43,535 nt of DNA, from positions 1-43,535 of IMG/VR virus record IMGVR_UViG_3300007352_000008; one strand, 5' to 3'. Below the pieces are notes generated by a model. The model was given only the letters and a program-made list of their open reading frames with translations. It was not told the origin of the DNA and made no database searches. A program made the position numbers and the translations under genes. Below, one piece after another: positions 29,056 to 37,746 of the stretch (its first letter is position 1; every line of letters begins with the position of its first letter). The stretch comes from a virus.

Positions 29056-30418
29056 GAGCATTGATAAGTTCTCGGACTTGTCAGGTTTCTTTCCTAAACA
29101 GCGTGAAGCACAAGAGGCAAGCAAACGCTTCAAGTTCACTTTATTTGGTGGAAGTGTAGGAAGTGGTAAATCAAGGTGGCTTCGCTGGATGATGATTTAC
29201 TGGCTCTTAAAGTACTACTCCAAGTACAAGATAAAGGGCATAAGAGCAGGATTGTTTTGTGAGGATTATCCCAGCTTGAACGACAGACACTTAACCAAGG
29301 TTCGCTTTGAGTTCCCTGAATGGCTAGGAACATACAACGAGTCTAAAAAAGAGTTCACTCTTAAAGAGAAATATGGAAGTGGCATCCTTGCGTTTCGTAA
29401 CCTTGATGAACCAGAGAAATACTTGTCTGTTGAGTTTGCTGTCATGGGAGTAGATGAAATCAATCGTAACCCTAAGACCACTTTTGATATGTTGCGTTCA
29501 CGTCTTCGATGGCCTGGTATTAAAGATGTGAAGTTCCTTGCGGGATGTAACCCTCTAGGAGAGGCGTGGGTAAAGAATATCTGGGTCAAACGTCTCTTCT
29601 CACCAGAAGAGAAAGAGCAATACGAGTTTGTGTTCGTTCCTGCATTACCTACTGACAATCCACACTTAGATGCGTCGTACTACAAATCTCTTGAATCACT
29701 GCCTGAAACACAACGCAAAGCATATTTGGAGGGAAATTGGGATGCGTTTGATGAAGGCATGGATGAGAAGGGCTACTTGCGTTTAGTGAATGACAGAGAA
29801 TTACGTGGCTCAATGGTACAAACAGGAGAGCACTCTGGGTACAGAGTATTAGGCGTTGACCCTGCGGCTGGTGGAGACAATTCAGCCATAGTGTTGAAGA
29901 GCGCAAACCTGCAAGAAATCCTCTTCAATCAGAAGCTACAGAACACCATGGACTTAGTTGGAGTCATTATGGAGTTATATAGGGACTATGAGGCGGCAAT
30001 GATTGTAGTGGACTCAACAGGAGTAGGACGTGGAGTGTATGACCGCTTACGTGAGACAGATTATCCTGTGAGGAATGTGGACTTTGGTTCTAAGCCAACA
30101 GATGAAACGATGTTTAAGGACATCAAGGCAGAGCTGTATTGGAAACAGCGAGAATGGCTCTTAAAGGGAGGACGCTTGTTACATAACTACGGATGGAATG
30201 AGTTTGAGATAGTGAAGTACAAGCACATGGATGGAAACTCCAAGATTCGCATACAGCCTAAAGAGGAGTTGTTCAGAGAGGGCATCGCTTCTCCCAACTG
30301 TGTGGACGCTGCCGTATTGACGATGGCAATAAGCGACACCACAATAAGAAGCAATCGTATGCTTAACAGCGGTACTGTGTTTAGAGACAAAATGCTCGAC
30401 GTATGGCAAGGAAACTAA
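29015..30418 (+). CDS. terL: terminase large subunit
   Basis: 467 residues. ATPase: Walker A GGSVGSGKS (45-53), Walker B MGVDEIN (D147, E148) and coupling motif LAGCNP (175-180). RNase H-like nuclease: VLGVDPAAGGDNSA with D282, IVVDSTGVG with D333 and NCVDAAVL with D431. All catalytic acids are present. It pumps DNA into the prohead through the portal and cuts it. The second in-frame ATG at 29021 is an equally good start. It overlaps the next gene by 16 nt. Confidence 0.95.
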   Translation: MQMSENTSSALTNESIDKFSDLSGFFPKQREAQEASKRFKFTLFGGSVGSGKSRWLRWMMIYWLLKYYSKYKIKGIRAGLFCEDYPSLNDRHLTKVRFEFPEWLGTYNESKKEFTLKEKYGSGILAFRNLDEPEKYLSVEFAVMGVDEINRNPKTTFDMLRSRLRWPGIKDVKFLAGCNPLGEAWVKNIWVKRLFSPEEKEQYEFVFVPALPTDNPHLDASYYKSLESLPETQRKAYLEGNWDAFDEGMDEKGYLRLVNDRELRGSMVQTGEHSGYRVLGVDPAAGGDNSAIVLKSANLQEILFNQKLQNTMDLVGVIMELYRDYEAAMIVVDSTGVGRGVYDRLRETDYPVRNVDFGSKPTDETMFKDIKAELYWKQREWLLKGGRLLHNYGWNEFEIVKYKHMDGNSKIRIQPKEELFREGIASPNCVDAAVLTMAISDTTIRSNRMLNSGTVFRDKMLDVWQGN

Positions 30419-30846
30419 AGAAAAAGAAAGATTCGATTGACCTACAGAAGTTTGGAGGAACCGATGATTTAGGGAAGGTTGATTTTGATGGGCATCAGCA
30501 TGATGTGCAGTCTATTGAAGTGAAGTCAGAGACTAAGTTGACTGATGACCCATTTGAAGGAGCAGTAGCTATCATTCGTAAGTTTACCTTTGGTGCAAAC
30601 CCTCAAGCGTTCAAAGAGTATAAACCTACCAAGCAAGAACTGTTCAATTCACACTTGAAAGGCATTGAGATTGCATTGTGGAGAGACGGTATGCAGATAA
30701 ACACACGCATTGAACCACAGATACATTTCGATGAGAAGCAATTACGCTATTCAATTTTTGTTGGCGCAAAGCCAGCACGAGGTCATTTAGTAACACAGAC
30801 TCCATTAAGCCTACGGGAGATAGCACAAGATACACATGGCATATAG
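30403..30846 (+). CDS. hypothetical protein between terminase and portal
   Basis: 147 residues. Basic N-terminus, acidic middle, then QELFNSHLKGIEIALWRDGMQ and a C-terminal beta segment YSIFVGAKPARGHLV. I recall similar proteins in the same position in uncultured phages, with no known role. Overlaps the portal by 11 nt. Confidence 0.7.
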   Translation: MARKLKKKKDSIDLQKFGGTDDLGKVDFDGHQHDVQSIEVKSETKLTDDPFEGAVAIIRKFTFGANPQAFKEYKPTKQELFNSHLKGIEIALWRDGMQINTRIEPQIHFDEKQLRYSIFVGAKPARGHLVTQTPLSLREIAQDTHGI

Positions 30847-32815
30847 CATGAACGCAGAGTCGAAGAAGTTTCGGGACGCATTGCCCGAGGGTATTAAGCG
30901 ACTCTATACGTACTACGATGAGTCGTTTTACTATCTGAATCCGCGCAAGATGCGCCAAGTGAACCAGATTGCATTAATGAATAACCTTCAGAGAGGTGAT
31001 GAGAACATTGCATCTACTCTCTTGCTCACGCTCTTTAATCGCGTCATGTCGTCCCTCTATGATAACAAGATGCAGATTAAGTTCGTGCCATCAGAGGAAT
31101 TGAGTCAGAAGAAGATTAACTCACTCAATGTGTTAGCACAGAACGACTATCGAGAGATGGATAAGGCACAACTCGACTACGATTGGACGTGGGACACACT
31201 CTTCTTTGGAAGAGGCTACATGGAAACGTTACGCTTTGACCAAACACGAAAGATAATGCGCCCCCATGTCATTAACCCTCTCGTATTTGGGTATGACCCC
31301 TTCTTCTCTGAACCACAAGAGTGGCGCTACTACTGGAAGTGGCTTACTAAGAGTAAGCATGAGTTAGAGCAGTTGATTAACGCTGGCGTCATTACAGGTA
31401 TAAAGAGTTGCGAGGAGATTCAATCAGGTGTTGACCCGTATTTGTGGAACTACAAGATAATCAGAGACAAAGCAAAGTTTGTTACTCCTAATCCTGATGA
31501 CTCATATAACGGAGATATCTACCAAATCATGGAGATGTTTGCCTATGATGAGGATGGAGATAAGTGTGTGTATTGGCTCGACAAAGATTTCTCTAAAGTC
31601 TTGTATCATTTCAAATTAGACTTACGAGATGGTGAAGATTTAATCGCTCCGAATGGTCAGGTAATAAAAACAAAGAGCAAATGGCCTATTGTTGTGAAAG
31701 AAGCGTTCCGTGAACCACACTCAACAATTAACTTCTCTGTTGCTGACCTCTTAGAAGACAAACACCGTGCTCGTTCTGTCCTTCTTAACCTTGCATTTCT
31801 TGCGGCAAAGGACAAAGCAAATCCTCTGTATCAATACGACCCTGATAAAGTGCGTGATGTCTCACAACTTCTTTCACGTCAGATATACCAGCACATTCCT
31901 GTTACTGACGTAGTGAACGCAATCGCTCCTCTCAACACTGATGCGGCTCTTGACCCATCCCTTCAAGCGTTCATGCAGGTATTGAATACCGAGGCTTCTG
32001 ACCCTGTGGGAACCAACATACAGGCTTCACCTCGTAAGTCATCAGAGACTGCTACAGAAGCCGCTATCCAACAGCAACTATCAGACCTTGCACAGTCTTT
32101 ACAAAGTAAAGTACTCCAATTCGGTGAGGCAGAGTTCTGGAGCCATTGGTATTGCAGGTATCGTCGTTACACTAAGGCTGGGAACATGAAGATGGCAACT
32201 GTGGTAGGGGTTAAAGACGTTACTTTTGAGCTTATTGACCTCGGAGACATACAGACCAAATACCCTCCTGGTGTCCTAGTCTTCTCTGCGAAAGAAGCTG
32301 AATACAAGGAGCTTGTAGAGCGTAGAGACTTCATGGAGCTATACCCAGCATTTCAGCAGACGCTCTCTCCTGACGGTATGCGAAACTTCCAAAAGTACGT
32401 ATTCTTCCCTAAGTTCCAATCCTTAGACCCTCAAACTATCGAGGTTCTTCTACCTGACTCTATTGACGAAATTACCGCTACCCAAGAGAATGAATTACTA
32501 GATAAGAACGAAATGGTACAAGTGCAAGAAACTGACAATCACGAACAGCACTTAGTTGTCCACTCACAAGCTATGAACTCGTGGGCTAAGTGGATACACA
32601 TTGAATGGCATAAAACATTACTTGCAGAACAAAAGAAGATGCAAATGATGCAAGCACAAATGCAACCAATGCAGGGAGAGATGGGAGCACCTGGTGTTCC
32701 TCCTGAACCTGAAATCCCACAGCCAGGGGTTGCAAACCAAAACCCAAGAGAGGCGGCTTCCTCTCTTCGGAAAGAGACATTAGCAAATATCGGCCAAAAG
32801 AATATGCAACAATAA
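30836..32815 (+). CDS. portal protein
   Basis: 659 residues, in the standard position after the terminase. It begins with a helical wing-like region, includes a conserved DTLFFGRGYMETLR segment and an INPLVFGYDP motif, and a long C-terminal helix followed by a Met/Gln/Pro-rich tail (about 600-659). The length and order suit portals of podovirus-like phages with N4-gp56 capsids. It forms the dodecameric DNA gate at one capsid vertex. Recognised by length, layout and neighbours rather than a single motif. Confidence 0.85.
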   Translation: MAYSMNAESKKFRDALPEGIKRLYTYYDESFYYLNPRKMRQVNQIALMNNLQRGDENIASTLLLTLFNRVMSSLYDNKMQIKFVPSEELSQKKINSLNVLAQNDYREMDKAQLDYDWTWDTLFFGRGYMETLRFDQTRKIMRPHVINPLVFGYDPFFSEPQEWRYYWKWLTKSKHELEQLINAGVITGIKSCEEIQSGVDPYLWNYKIIRDKAKFVTPNPDDSYNGDIYQIMEMFAYDEDGDKCVYWLDKDFSKVLYHFKLDLRDGEDLIAPNGQVIKTKSKWPIVVKEAFREPHSTINFSVADLLEDKHRARSVLLNLAFLAAKDKANPLYQYDPDKVRDVSQLLSRQIYQHIPVTDVVNAIAPLNTDAALDPSLQAFMQVLNTEASDPVGTNIQASPRKSSETATEAAIQQQLSDLAQSLQSKVLQFGEAEFWSHWYCRYRRYTKAGNMKMATVVGVKDVTFELIDLGDIQTKYPPGVLVFSAKEAEYKELVERRDFMELYPAFQQTLSPDGMRNFQKYVFFPKFQSLDPQTIEVLLPDSIDEITATQENELLDKNEMVQVQETDNHEQHLVVHSQAMNSWAKWIHIEWHKTLLAEQKKMQMMQAQMQPMQGEMGAPGVPPEPEIPQPGVANQNPREAASSLRKETLANIGQKNMQQ

Positions 32816-32816
32816 T

Positions 32817-33272
32817 ATGGGTTCTAGAAATTATGCGGCAGGGCAACCAGTAGGGGACAATTCCGTTCCTCTCTATGATTCACCACCGCCTTTCAAAGCA
32901 ATAGTTACATGGGCAAAGGATGCCGCAGCAGGTACATCCTCAATCCTTAACCTTTCGGATAACACAACAGCAGTTGAGATTGGTGCAGTTGGAGCGACTG
33001 CGTTCATTCGATGGGTGGGTTTCTCTGACGCACAGAACAGTGTTGCGGCTACGTCTGTCATTAGTGCAGAAGGAACTGCTAACTTCGACCACGCAATCAC
33101 GACAGGCACAGTCAGACGCTTCGTTGTGCCTATAGAACGAGCTTACACAGCTAACCCTTCTTCACAGGTTGGTGCGGCTGTCGCTAATGGCTTGTTCCGT
33201 TACTTAGCAATCAAAACTTCAGGGGGTGGCTCTGTCCTAGCCACTGAATACGGAAAATCTAACAGCTACTAA
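32817..33272 (+). CDS. putative head decoration/structural protein
   Basis: 151 residues, Ala/Ser/Thr-rich and beta-rich, with an N-terminal Pro segment (PLYDSPPPF). No charge clusters or enzyme motifs. It has the composition of small virion proteins and lies between portal and scaffold. Similar in style to the 174-aa protein at 33830. Confidence 0.55.
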   Translation: MGSRNYAAGQPVGDNSVPLYDSPPPFKAIVTWAKDAAAGTSSILNLSDNTTAVEIGAVGATAFIRWVGFSDAQNSVAATSVISAEGTANFDHAITTGTVRRFVVPIERAYTANPSSQVGAAVANGLFRYLAIKTSGGGSVLATEYGKSNSY

Positions 33273-33273
33273 T

Positions 33274-33492
33274 ATGGCAAAGAAAAAAGGAACTAAAAAC
33301 AAACCGAAAGCCCCTGCTTTCGTAGAAGAAGTCTCTTCAGGGTGGGTTCATGAAGAAACCGGAGATACCATTACTGAATCAGCACCTCTTAAAGAGACAA
33401 TCACAACACTCTCCATTGACACAGGAAGAGAAGAAACGAACACTATAGTTGCAAAGATAAATGAAATTATCGAGCACATTAACAAGCAATAG
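33274..33492 (+). CDS. hypothetical 72-aa protein
   Basis: A Lys-rich N-terminus (MAKKKGTKNKPK) and a Thr/Glu-rich C-terminal half ending in a helix (IVAKINEIIEHINKQ). Starts 1 nt after the previous stop. Not recognised. Confidence 0.6.
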   Translation: MAKKKGTKNKPKAPAFVEEVSSGWVHEETGDTITESAPLKETITTLSIDTGREETNTIVAKINEIIEHINKQ

Positions 33493-33494
33493 AT

Positions 33495-33626
33495 ATGCCT
33501 TTAACGCCTAAAGGAAAGAAGATAATGCGAGCAATGAAAAGTGAGTATGGAAGTAAAAAAGGAAAGCAAGTGTTTTATGCGAGCAGAAACAAAGGGCGAA
33601 TTAAAGGTGTTGAAAAGCGAAAATAA
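33495..33626 (+). CDS. 43-aa basic phage protein (MKSEYGSKKGKQVFYAS type)
   Basis: Matches a tiny protein common to many phages: a helical start GKKIMRAM, then KSEYGSKKGKQVFYASRNKG. Typically found near head genes; role unknown. It lies 2 nt from both neighbours. Confidence 0.7.
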   Translation: MPLTPKGKKIMRAMKSEYGSKKGKQVFYASRNKGRIKGVEKRK

Positions 33627-33627
33627 T

Positions 33628-33771
33628 ATGAGCTTTATGGACATGACACCAGAAGAAACAAATGAAGACGCCATTACAAGTAACGAAGACAACAATGAAG
33701 AAGGGAATGAAAATGACACAGCAACAGAAGATGCAGAAAGCCCGCTCGCGGATGAAGAACGTAGCGAGTAA
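33628..33771 (+). CDS. hypothetical 47-aa very acidic protein
   Basis: From the ATG at 33628; earlier ATGs in the frame overlap the better-supported 43-aa gene. Asp/Glu/Asn-rich throughout, no hydrophobic core, probably disordered. Possibly scaffold-related. Confidence 0.5.
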   Translation: MSFMDMTPEETNEDAITSNEDNNEEGNENDTATEDAESPLADEERSE

Positions 33772-33796
33772 GGCGATGAGTAAAAATTACAAGTAA
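33713..33796 (+). CDS. possible 27-aa basic peptide overlapping the acidic ORF
   Basis: In the +1 frame relative to the acidic ORF and ending 25 nt beyond it. Gln/Lys/Arg/Met-rich helix (MTQQQKMQKARSRMKNVASK). It could be a small gene or the product of a frameshift from the acidic ORF. Confidence 0.3.
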   Translation: MTQQQKMQKARSRMKNVASKAMSKNYK

Positions 33797-33829
33797 TGGT
33801 CGAGGTTTACAAGAAATAATAAAAACAAT

Positions 33830-34354
33830 ATGGCAATACGAATCCCATTAAAAGTAGTCAAGACTTCAAACAACAGTGGTGAGGTAGGTGCAGGAAGTGC
33901 CGCAGGTGTTGTTGCAATTCCGTTCACTCTTCCTCAAGACATTGACGGGGTTATTGTGAAGTTCCGAGCCTCAACCGTAGGTGGTGGAGTATCAGCATTG
34001 TTCCAAACATCTGATGACGGAGGAACGACATGGTACGACGTGGCACGCACTTCAATCGTGTCCAACACCGCAAACCTCTACAACCCTGAATGGCTTAACA
34101 TCCCAGTTGCAGGGTTCGGTTTTCCGACTGTTGCAGTAGGAAGTACGGTTGCTACTGGCTCTGTATTCGGAGTTGGTTCAATCCTTACAACCCCTCGCAG
34201 TACTGCCGCTTCAACCCTCGCACAGAGGAGTTACAGCGGCCTTCCAGTCTTGGGTACTTACAACCGCGTGGCTCTCATCATTACTGGTGATTTGACTGCT
34301 TCAACAGTCCTCACTACAGAGGTATTGGTGAACAGCCAAGCGGCAACAGCGTAA
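33830..34354 (+). CDS. putative beta-rich virion protein
   Basis: 174 residues, Ala/Val/Thr/Ser/Gly-rich, with FQTSDDGGTTWYDVA, a sequence type typical of beta-sandwich virion or carbohydrate-contacting proteins in phages. Probably a decoration or head fibre protein. The stop shares one base with the next ATG (TAATG). Confidence 0.6.
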   Translation: MAIRIPLKVVKTSNNSGEVGAGSAAGVVAIPFTLPQDIDGVIVKFRASTVGGGVSALFQTSDDGGTTWYDVARTSIVSNTANLYNPEWLNIPVAGFGFPTVAVGSTVATGSVFGVGSILTTPRSTAASTLAQRSYSGLPVLGTYNRVALIITGDLTASTVLTTEVLVNSQAATA

Positions 34355-34719
34355 TGAATAACTCACTTTTAGCGTTCGGTGCTCATTCTCTTGCTGAAGA
34401 AACACAGTCAGAAGATAGGACAGTGGCTCTACGGAAGAGAGAAGAGGAGCTAGTGCGAATCATAAAAGCACTTGATGCGTTAGAAGTGAGTGAAGCATGG
34501 AGTTCTTTGAAAAACGATGTCTTTGAACCCTTACGGAATACTCTTGAGCTCAAGATATTCCAAGAGGCAACAAAGGAGAAACCCGATATGTCGGTCTTAA
34601 ATGGTTTGAGAGGTGAATGGACGTGGGCTAAACGCTACGCCGACCTCTCTGTCTTTAGGAACGAAAAGAGGGTTGAACTTATTGGCCTAAGAAAATCATT
34701 GTATGGCACAAACGAATGA
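34354..34719 (+). CDS. hypothetical 121-aa helical protein
   Basis: A charged coiled-coil region (TVALRKREEELVRIIKALDAL), then further helices with Trp. Overlaps the next gene by 17 nt. Its position before the scaffold suggests a minor head or assembly protein. Confidence 0.6.
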   Translation: MNNSLLAFGAHSLAEETQSEDRTVALRKREEELVRIIKALDALEVSEAWSSLKNDVFEPLRNTLELKIFQEATKEKPDMSVLNGLRGEWTWAKRYADLSVFRNEKRVELIGLRKSLYGTNE

Positions 34720-35125
34720 GGAATCCAACGAGATTCCGGCGACGGTGCGCCCATCGGCTCCTGTACCGCCAGCTCCTCAACAATGGATTATGCCTCGGCA
34801 TAAGCGCATTGAAGGAGATGAAGGTTTTTCTTCGCCGGTAGTAAACAGATACCCACAAGTACGTGGAGGCATCTGTGAATACTGCGGGGTTATTGACCCG
34901 AGATTGCCCTCAACAGAGCAATATAAGCTCTGTGAGCACTATCGCGGACAGGAATTGTTCTGTGTGTATTGCCCGAAAAACGGTACAAACAGCAGAGAAC
35001 ACATTACTGGACACACAGTGTATAACATTTATGACCATCCAGACGACCCGTCTAAGTTACTGGTCTTCTGCGATGCGTATGAGTGTAATAGGAAGAACAA
35101 CGCTCGGTTCAAATTGTCCCGTTAA
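34703..35125 (+). CDS. hypothetical zinc-finger protein in the head operon
   Basis: 140 residues. A Pro-rich N-terminus (PATVRPSAPVPPAPQQ), then CEYCGV, CEHYRGQELFCVYC and a final FCDAYEC with a basic end. The Cys pairs suggest one or two zinc sites. I recall similar proteins beside capsid genes in uncultured phages; function unknown. Confidence 0.6.
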   Translation: MAQTNEESNEIPATVRPSAPVPPAPQQWIMPRHKRIEGDEGFSSPVVNRYPQVRGGICEYCGVIDPRLPSTEQYKLCEHYRGQELFCVYCPKNGTNSREHITGHTVYNIYDHPDDPSKLLVFCDAYECNRKNNARFKLSR

Positions 35126-35127
35126 TC

Positions 35128-35155
35128 GTATTAAGTGATTGACCGTACTTAATAC
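35128..35155. promoter_or_regulatory. 9-bp perfect hairpin before the scaffold and capsid genes
   Basis: GTATTAAGT and ACTTAATAC with a 10-nt loop, 3 nt after the stop of the zinc-finger gene, in the only sizeable gap (98 nt) of the head operon. It may be an RNA processing site, attenuator or operator. There is no U-tract and no convincing promoter. Confidence 0.5.
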
Positions 35156-35223
35156 TGTAAGAGGTCTTTCGTGAGCAGTGGTTCGTCGCCCTGCAAACAT
35201 TGTTACCAAATAAATCAAACAAT

Positions 35224-35667
35224 ATGACTGAAAATACTACTAATCAACCCGCTTCAACTCCAGAGGAACCAAAAGAACCTTCTAGGAGTGAAGAGCGGAT
35301 AACACAGCTCTCTGAAAAAGTTAAAGCGGAAGCTGAAGCGAAAGAGCAAGCCTTGAAAGCACAGGCAGACGCTGAAAAGCGTGCTCAATTTTCGGAAGGA
35401 TATGCTGATTTTGTCGTTGCTCATCCAGCTGCTAAAGAGTTTAAGGAGCAGATTAAGGAAAAAGTACTGGCTGGCATGTCTGTAGAAGATGCAGGATACG
35501 CTATCTTAGGAAAAGCAGGAAAGCTCGGAGGTGTTGAAGTCCCACAACCACAAGTTGCAGGAGGTTCAGCGTCCACGACTCCAGCTCCGGCAGGTCAAAA
35601 ACCTGTTCAGGAAATGTCCCAAGATGAAAGGCGTGCAGAACTTGCCAAAGCGCTTCAGTGGACGTAA
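35224..35667 (+). CDS. putative scaffolding protein
   Basis: 147 residues from the ATG at 35224. A disordered Pro/Glu/Thr N-terminus, a strong coiled coil (about 25-65, EKVKAEAEAKEQALKAQADAEKR type), a short helical domain, and a C-terminal helix MSQDERRAELAKAL. It lies 25 nt before the capsid gene. This is the usual layout of scaffolds that guide capsid assembly and leave before packaging. No protease is seen. Confidence 0.75.
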   Translation: MTENTTNQPASTPEEPKEPSRSEERITQLSEKVKAEAEAKEQALKAQADAEKRAQFSEGYADFVVAHPAAKEFKEQIKEKVLAGMSVEDAGYAILGKAGKLGGVEVPQPQVAGGSASTTPAPAGQKPVQEMSQDERRAELAKALQWT

Positions 35668-35692
35668 TAACAGGAATTAGAGAGCCAATAAA

Positions 35693-36787
35693 ATGGCTTT
35701 AACAGCAAGAGGTTCAGGATGGGGTGGCTCGTCAGCAAACACATCGGAACTCCTCGTCGCGTATATTACGGAGAGGATTCGTGCAATGGAACCAAAACTC
35801 GTGTATGCGGGTCTTGGTACTCGTCGAGACGCCCCGAAAGGAACTGACCGAATCCTTTTCCCGCAAGTCAACCAGATTCCTAACAAAATCAACATCGCAG
35901 TAACCAGCTCGGTAACGAGCTTCGGTTCTCTCGTTGGTGGTGGCGTTGGTGGTTCTGTGTATGGTGCGGGTGCTTCGGTTGAAGGACAAGCGAACATCGC
36001 CCCAGGTGCTCCTCGTTCTTCGTCATTAGGTATGGCCGCAATCGCAGAGGGCACAAACCCGACAGCAATTGCATGGGGTGCAACATCATACGGCTCGGGT
36101 CCGTTCCAATACGGCGTAGTCGTAGAAATTACTGACCTTCTCATTCGTGATTCCGCTATTGATACAGTGGACGCATGTTCTGAAGAAGTGCAGAAAGCAT
36201 TGGCACGTCAAGTAGATGCGTTCCTTCAGACGGTTGTGAACGCAGGTACGAACGGTGTCATTTACGCAGGTGGTAAGACTTCAAGAACAGGTCTTGCTTC
36301 TGGCGACACCATCACACAAACAGAAATGATTAAGGCCGTTACGTGGATGCGTTCTGCGAACGGTGCTGGTGTTGATGAGTGGGAAGGAGGGTATTACGCC
36401 GCAGTCATCCACCCAGGTGTCTCTGGCGACCTCATGTCCAACTCTCAAACTGGTGCGTATCAGGACATTGCGCGTTACTCCAACGTTGCCGACCTCAAGG
36501 AAGGTAAATTGGGTGGTTTCCGTGGTGTTCGATACCTCGAAACAGCAGGTCAGCAATACTACGCCTCAACGGTGAACGTATTTCCGACTACTGTTGTAGG
36601 TAGAAACTCCTTTGGTTGGGGCTTCTTCCAGCAACCGACGCCGTATTTGGTCAATGAACCAGACTCGGCGAACCCGTTGCAACTCTTCACATCAATCGGT
36701 GGGAAAGTAACCTTGGGATGTACTCGCTTTGAGGACAAGCCAGGAGTCTTTCGTGTCGTGCGTGTTGAAAGTGCCTCCACCATATAA
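35693..36787 (+). CDS. major capsid protein, N4-gp56 family
   Basis: 364 residues. The layout fits the N4-gp56 capsid family: an N-terminal arm, APKGTDRILFPQV (P-loop-like strand), EGTNPTAIAW, a spine helix region TDLLIRDSAIDTVDACSEEV, GGYYAAVIHPGV and KEGKLGGFRGVRYLETA. It has the HK97 fold by family knowledge. The N-terminus has a Gly/Ser-rich insert (about residues 78-95). It is followed by a strong hairpin at 36796-36825 that may limit read-through to downstream tail genes. Confidence 0.85.
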   Translation: MALTARGSGWGGSSANTSELLVAYITERIRAMEPKLVYAGLGTRRDAPKGTDRILFPQVNQIPNKINIAVTSSVTSFGSLVGGGVGGSVYGAGASVEGQANIAPGAPRSSSLGMAAIAEGTNPTAIAWGATSYGSGPFQYGVVVEITDLLIRDSAIDTVDACSEEVQKALARQVDAFLQTVVNAGTNGVIYAGGKTSRTGLASGDTITQTEMIKAVTWMRSANGAGVDEWEGGYYAAVIHPGVSGDLMSNSQTGAYQDIARYSNVADLKEGKLGGFRGVRYLETAGQQYYASTVNVFPTTVVGRNSFGWGFFQQPTPYLVNEPDSANPLQLFTSIGGKVTLGCTRFEDKPGVFRVVRVESASTI

Positions 36788-36795
36788 GGTGGCTA

Positions 36796-36825
36796 TGGTT
36801 AGCTCCCAAATCTTGGGGGCTACCA
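36796..36825 (+). promoter_or_regulatory. strong hairpin between capsid and tail genes
   Basis: TGGT-(T bulge)-AGCTCCCAA, loop ATC, TTGGGGGCT-ACCA: 13 pairs including one T-G. It starts 9 nt after the capsid stop and ends 1 nt before the ATG at 36827. Without a U-tract it more likely protects the capsid mRNA or restrains translation of the next gene than terminates. Confidence 0.65.
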
Positions 36826-36826
36826 C

Positions 36827-37516
36827 ATGGCTAACTTTTCAGTGCTTGCCGCAGTAACATACACACAACAACTGTGTCAAACAGACTCTAATGGCATTGG
36901 AAGCACGCTAGGTCTTGCGCTCTATAACGATGCTCGAATGGAGTGGACGCGAGACATGCTGAACAAAGGGATGGATGCCGCAGGGTTACAGGAAGCATAT
37001 AGAGATTTAACGACGAGCACTCCTAATACCTATACATGGCCGGACGATATGTTTGCTCTTAAGACTATCGAGGTTAATTGGCAAGACACCCAAGAGCAGA
37101 ATTACTTACAAGCACGACAGGTTGACGTTGCGAACATTCAATATCGCTCGTTCTCGTGGTTGAGAGAGAATCAGGACCAGCAATTACCTCTGTTTGATAA
37201 CCGTGGTAATACTTTTGAGATATTCCCTACACCACAGACCTCTAATTCACAAGGAATCCGTATCTTTTACTTCCTGCAACCTACTGAAGCAACGAGTGTG
37301 AACGACACTATCCCCTATCCGCAGCTTTTGGACTATCGAACCCTATCTACAAAGATGGCCTCTATGTACTATCGGTCTCAAGAAGACCCAAACATGGCTT
37401 CGGTGTTTGAGAATGAGTATCAGCAGAGGATAGGTAAGGTTGTACGTATCGTTGAACAGGGTACACAGCAACCTAAGACACCTACTCCTGTCCGATTATC
37501 AGGGTGGAACTTTTAA
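36827..37516 (+). CDS. putative head-tail adaptor/tail tube-like protein
   Basis: 229 residues, first gene after the capsid. YTWPDDMFALKTIEVNWQD and a C-terminal helical YPQLLDYRTLSTKMASMYYRSQEDP resemble the short helical adaptor proteins that join portal and tail in podovirus-like phages. No enzyme motifs. The start codon lies next to a strong hairpin. Confidence 0.6.
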   Translation: MANFSVLAAVTYTQQLCQTDSNGIGSTLGLALYNDARMEWTRDMLNKGMDAAGLQEAYRDLTTSTPNTYTWPDDMFALKTIEVNWQDTQEQNYLQARQVDVANIQYRSFSWLRENQDQQLPLFDNRGNTFEIFPTPQTSNSQGIRIFYFLQPTEATSVNDTIPYPQLLDYRTLSTKMASMYYRSQEDPNMASVFENEYQQRIGKVVRIVEQGTQQPKTPTPVRLSGWNF

Positions 37517-37521
37517 TATGT

Positions 37522-37743
37522 ATGTCATCATGGACAAGTGTAGTTACGCAAACAACAGGAGGATGGGCGAGTGTGGCGAACGCGACAGTTCCTTCCTCAA
37601 TCGTTGCGAGAGTTGGAGAGCCAATAGGATTGCTGATGGCTTTGACACATGGAGTAACATCAACTATTACCGGAGTTCCATGGACGAATGTAGATATTCA
37701 AACAAGCGGAGGTTGGACTTCCGTAGCAACACAAAACACATAA
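37522..37743 (+). CDS. hypothetical 73-aa virion protein with WTSV repeat
   Basis: ATG at 37522. Two similar ends: SWTSVVTQTTGGWASV and PWTNVDIQTSGGWTSV, joined by a hydrophobic middle (about 20-50). The duplication suggests a small beta-structured tail or fibre protein. Another frame is open over the same bases but lacks sense. Confidence 0.5.
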   Translation: MSSWTSVVTQTTGGWASVANATVPSSIVARVGEPIGLLMALTHGVTSTITGVPWTNVDIQTSGGWTSVATQNT

Positions 37744-37746
37744 TAT

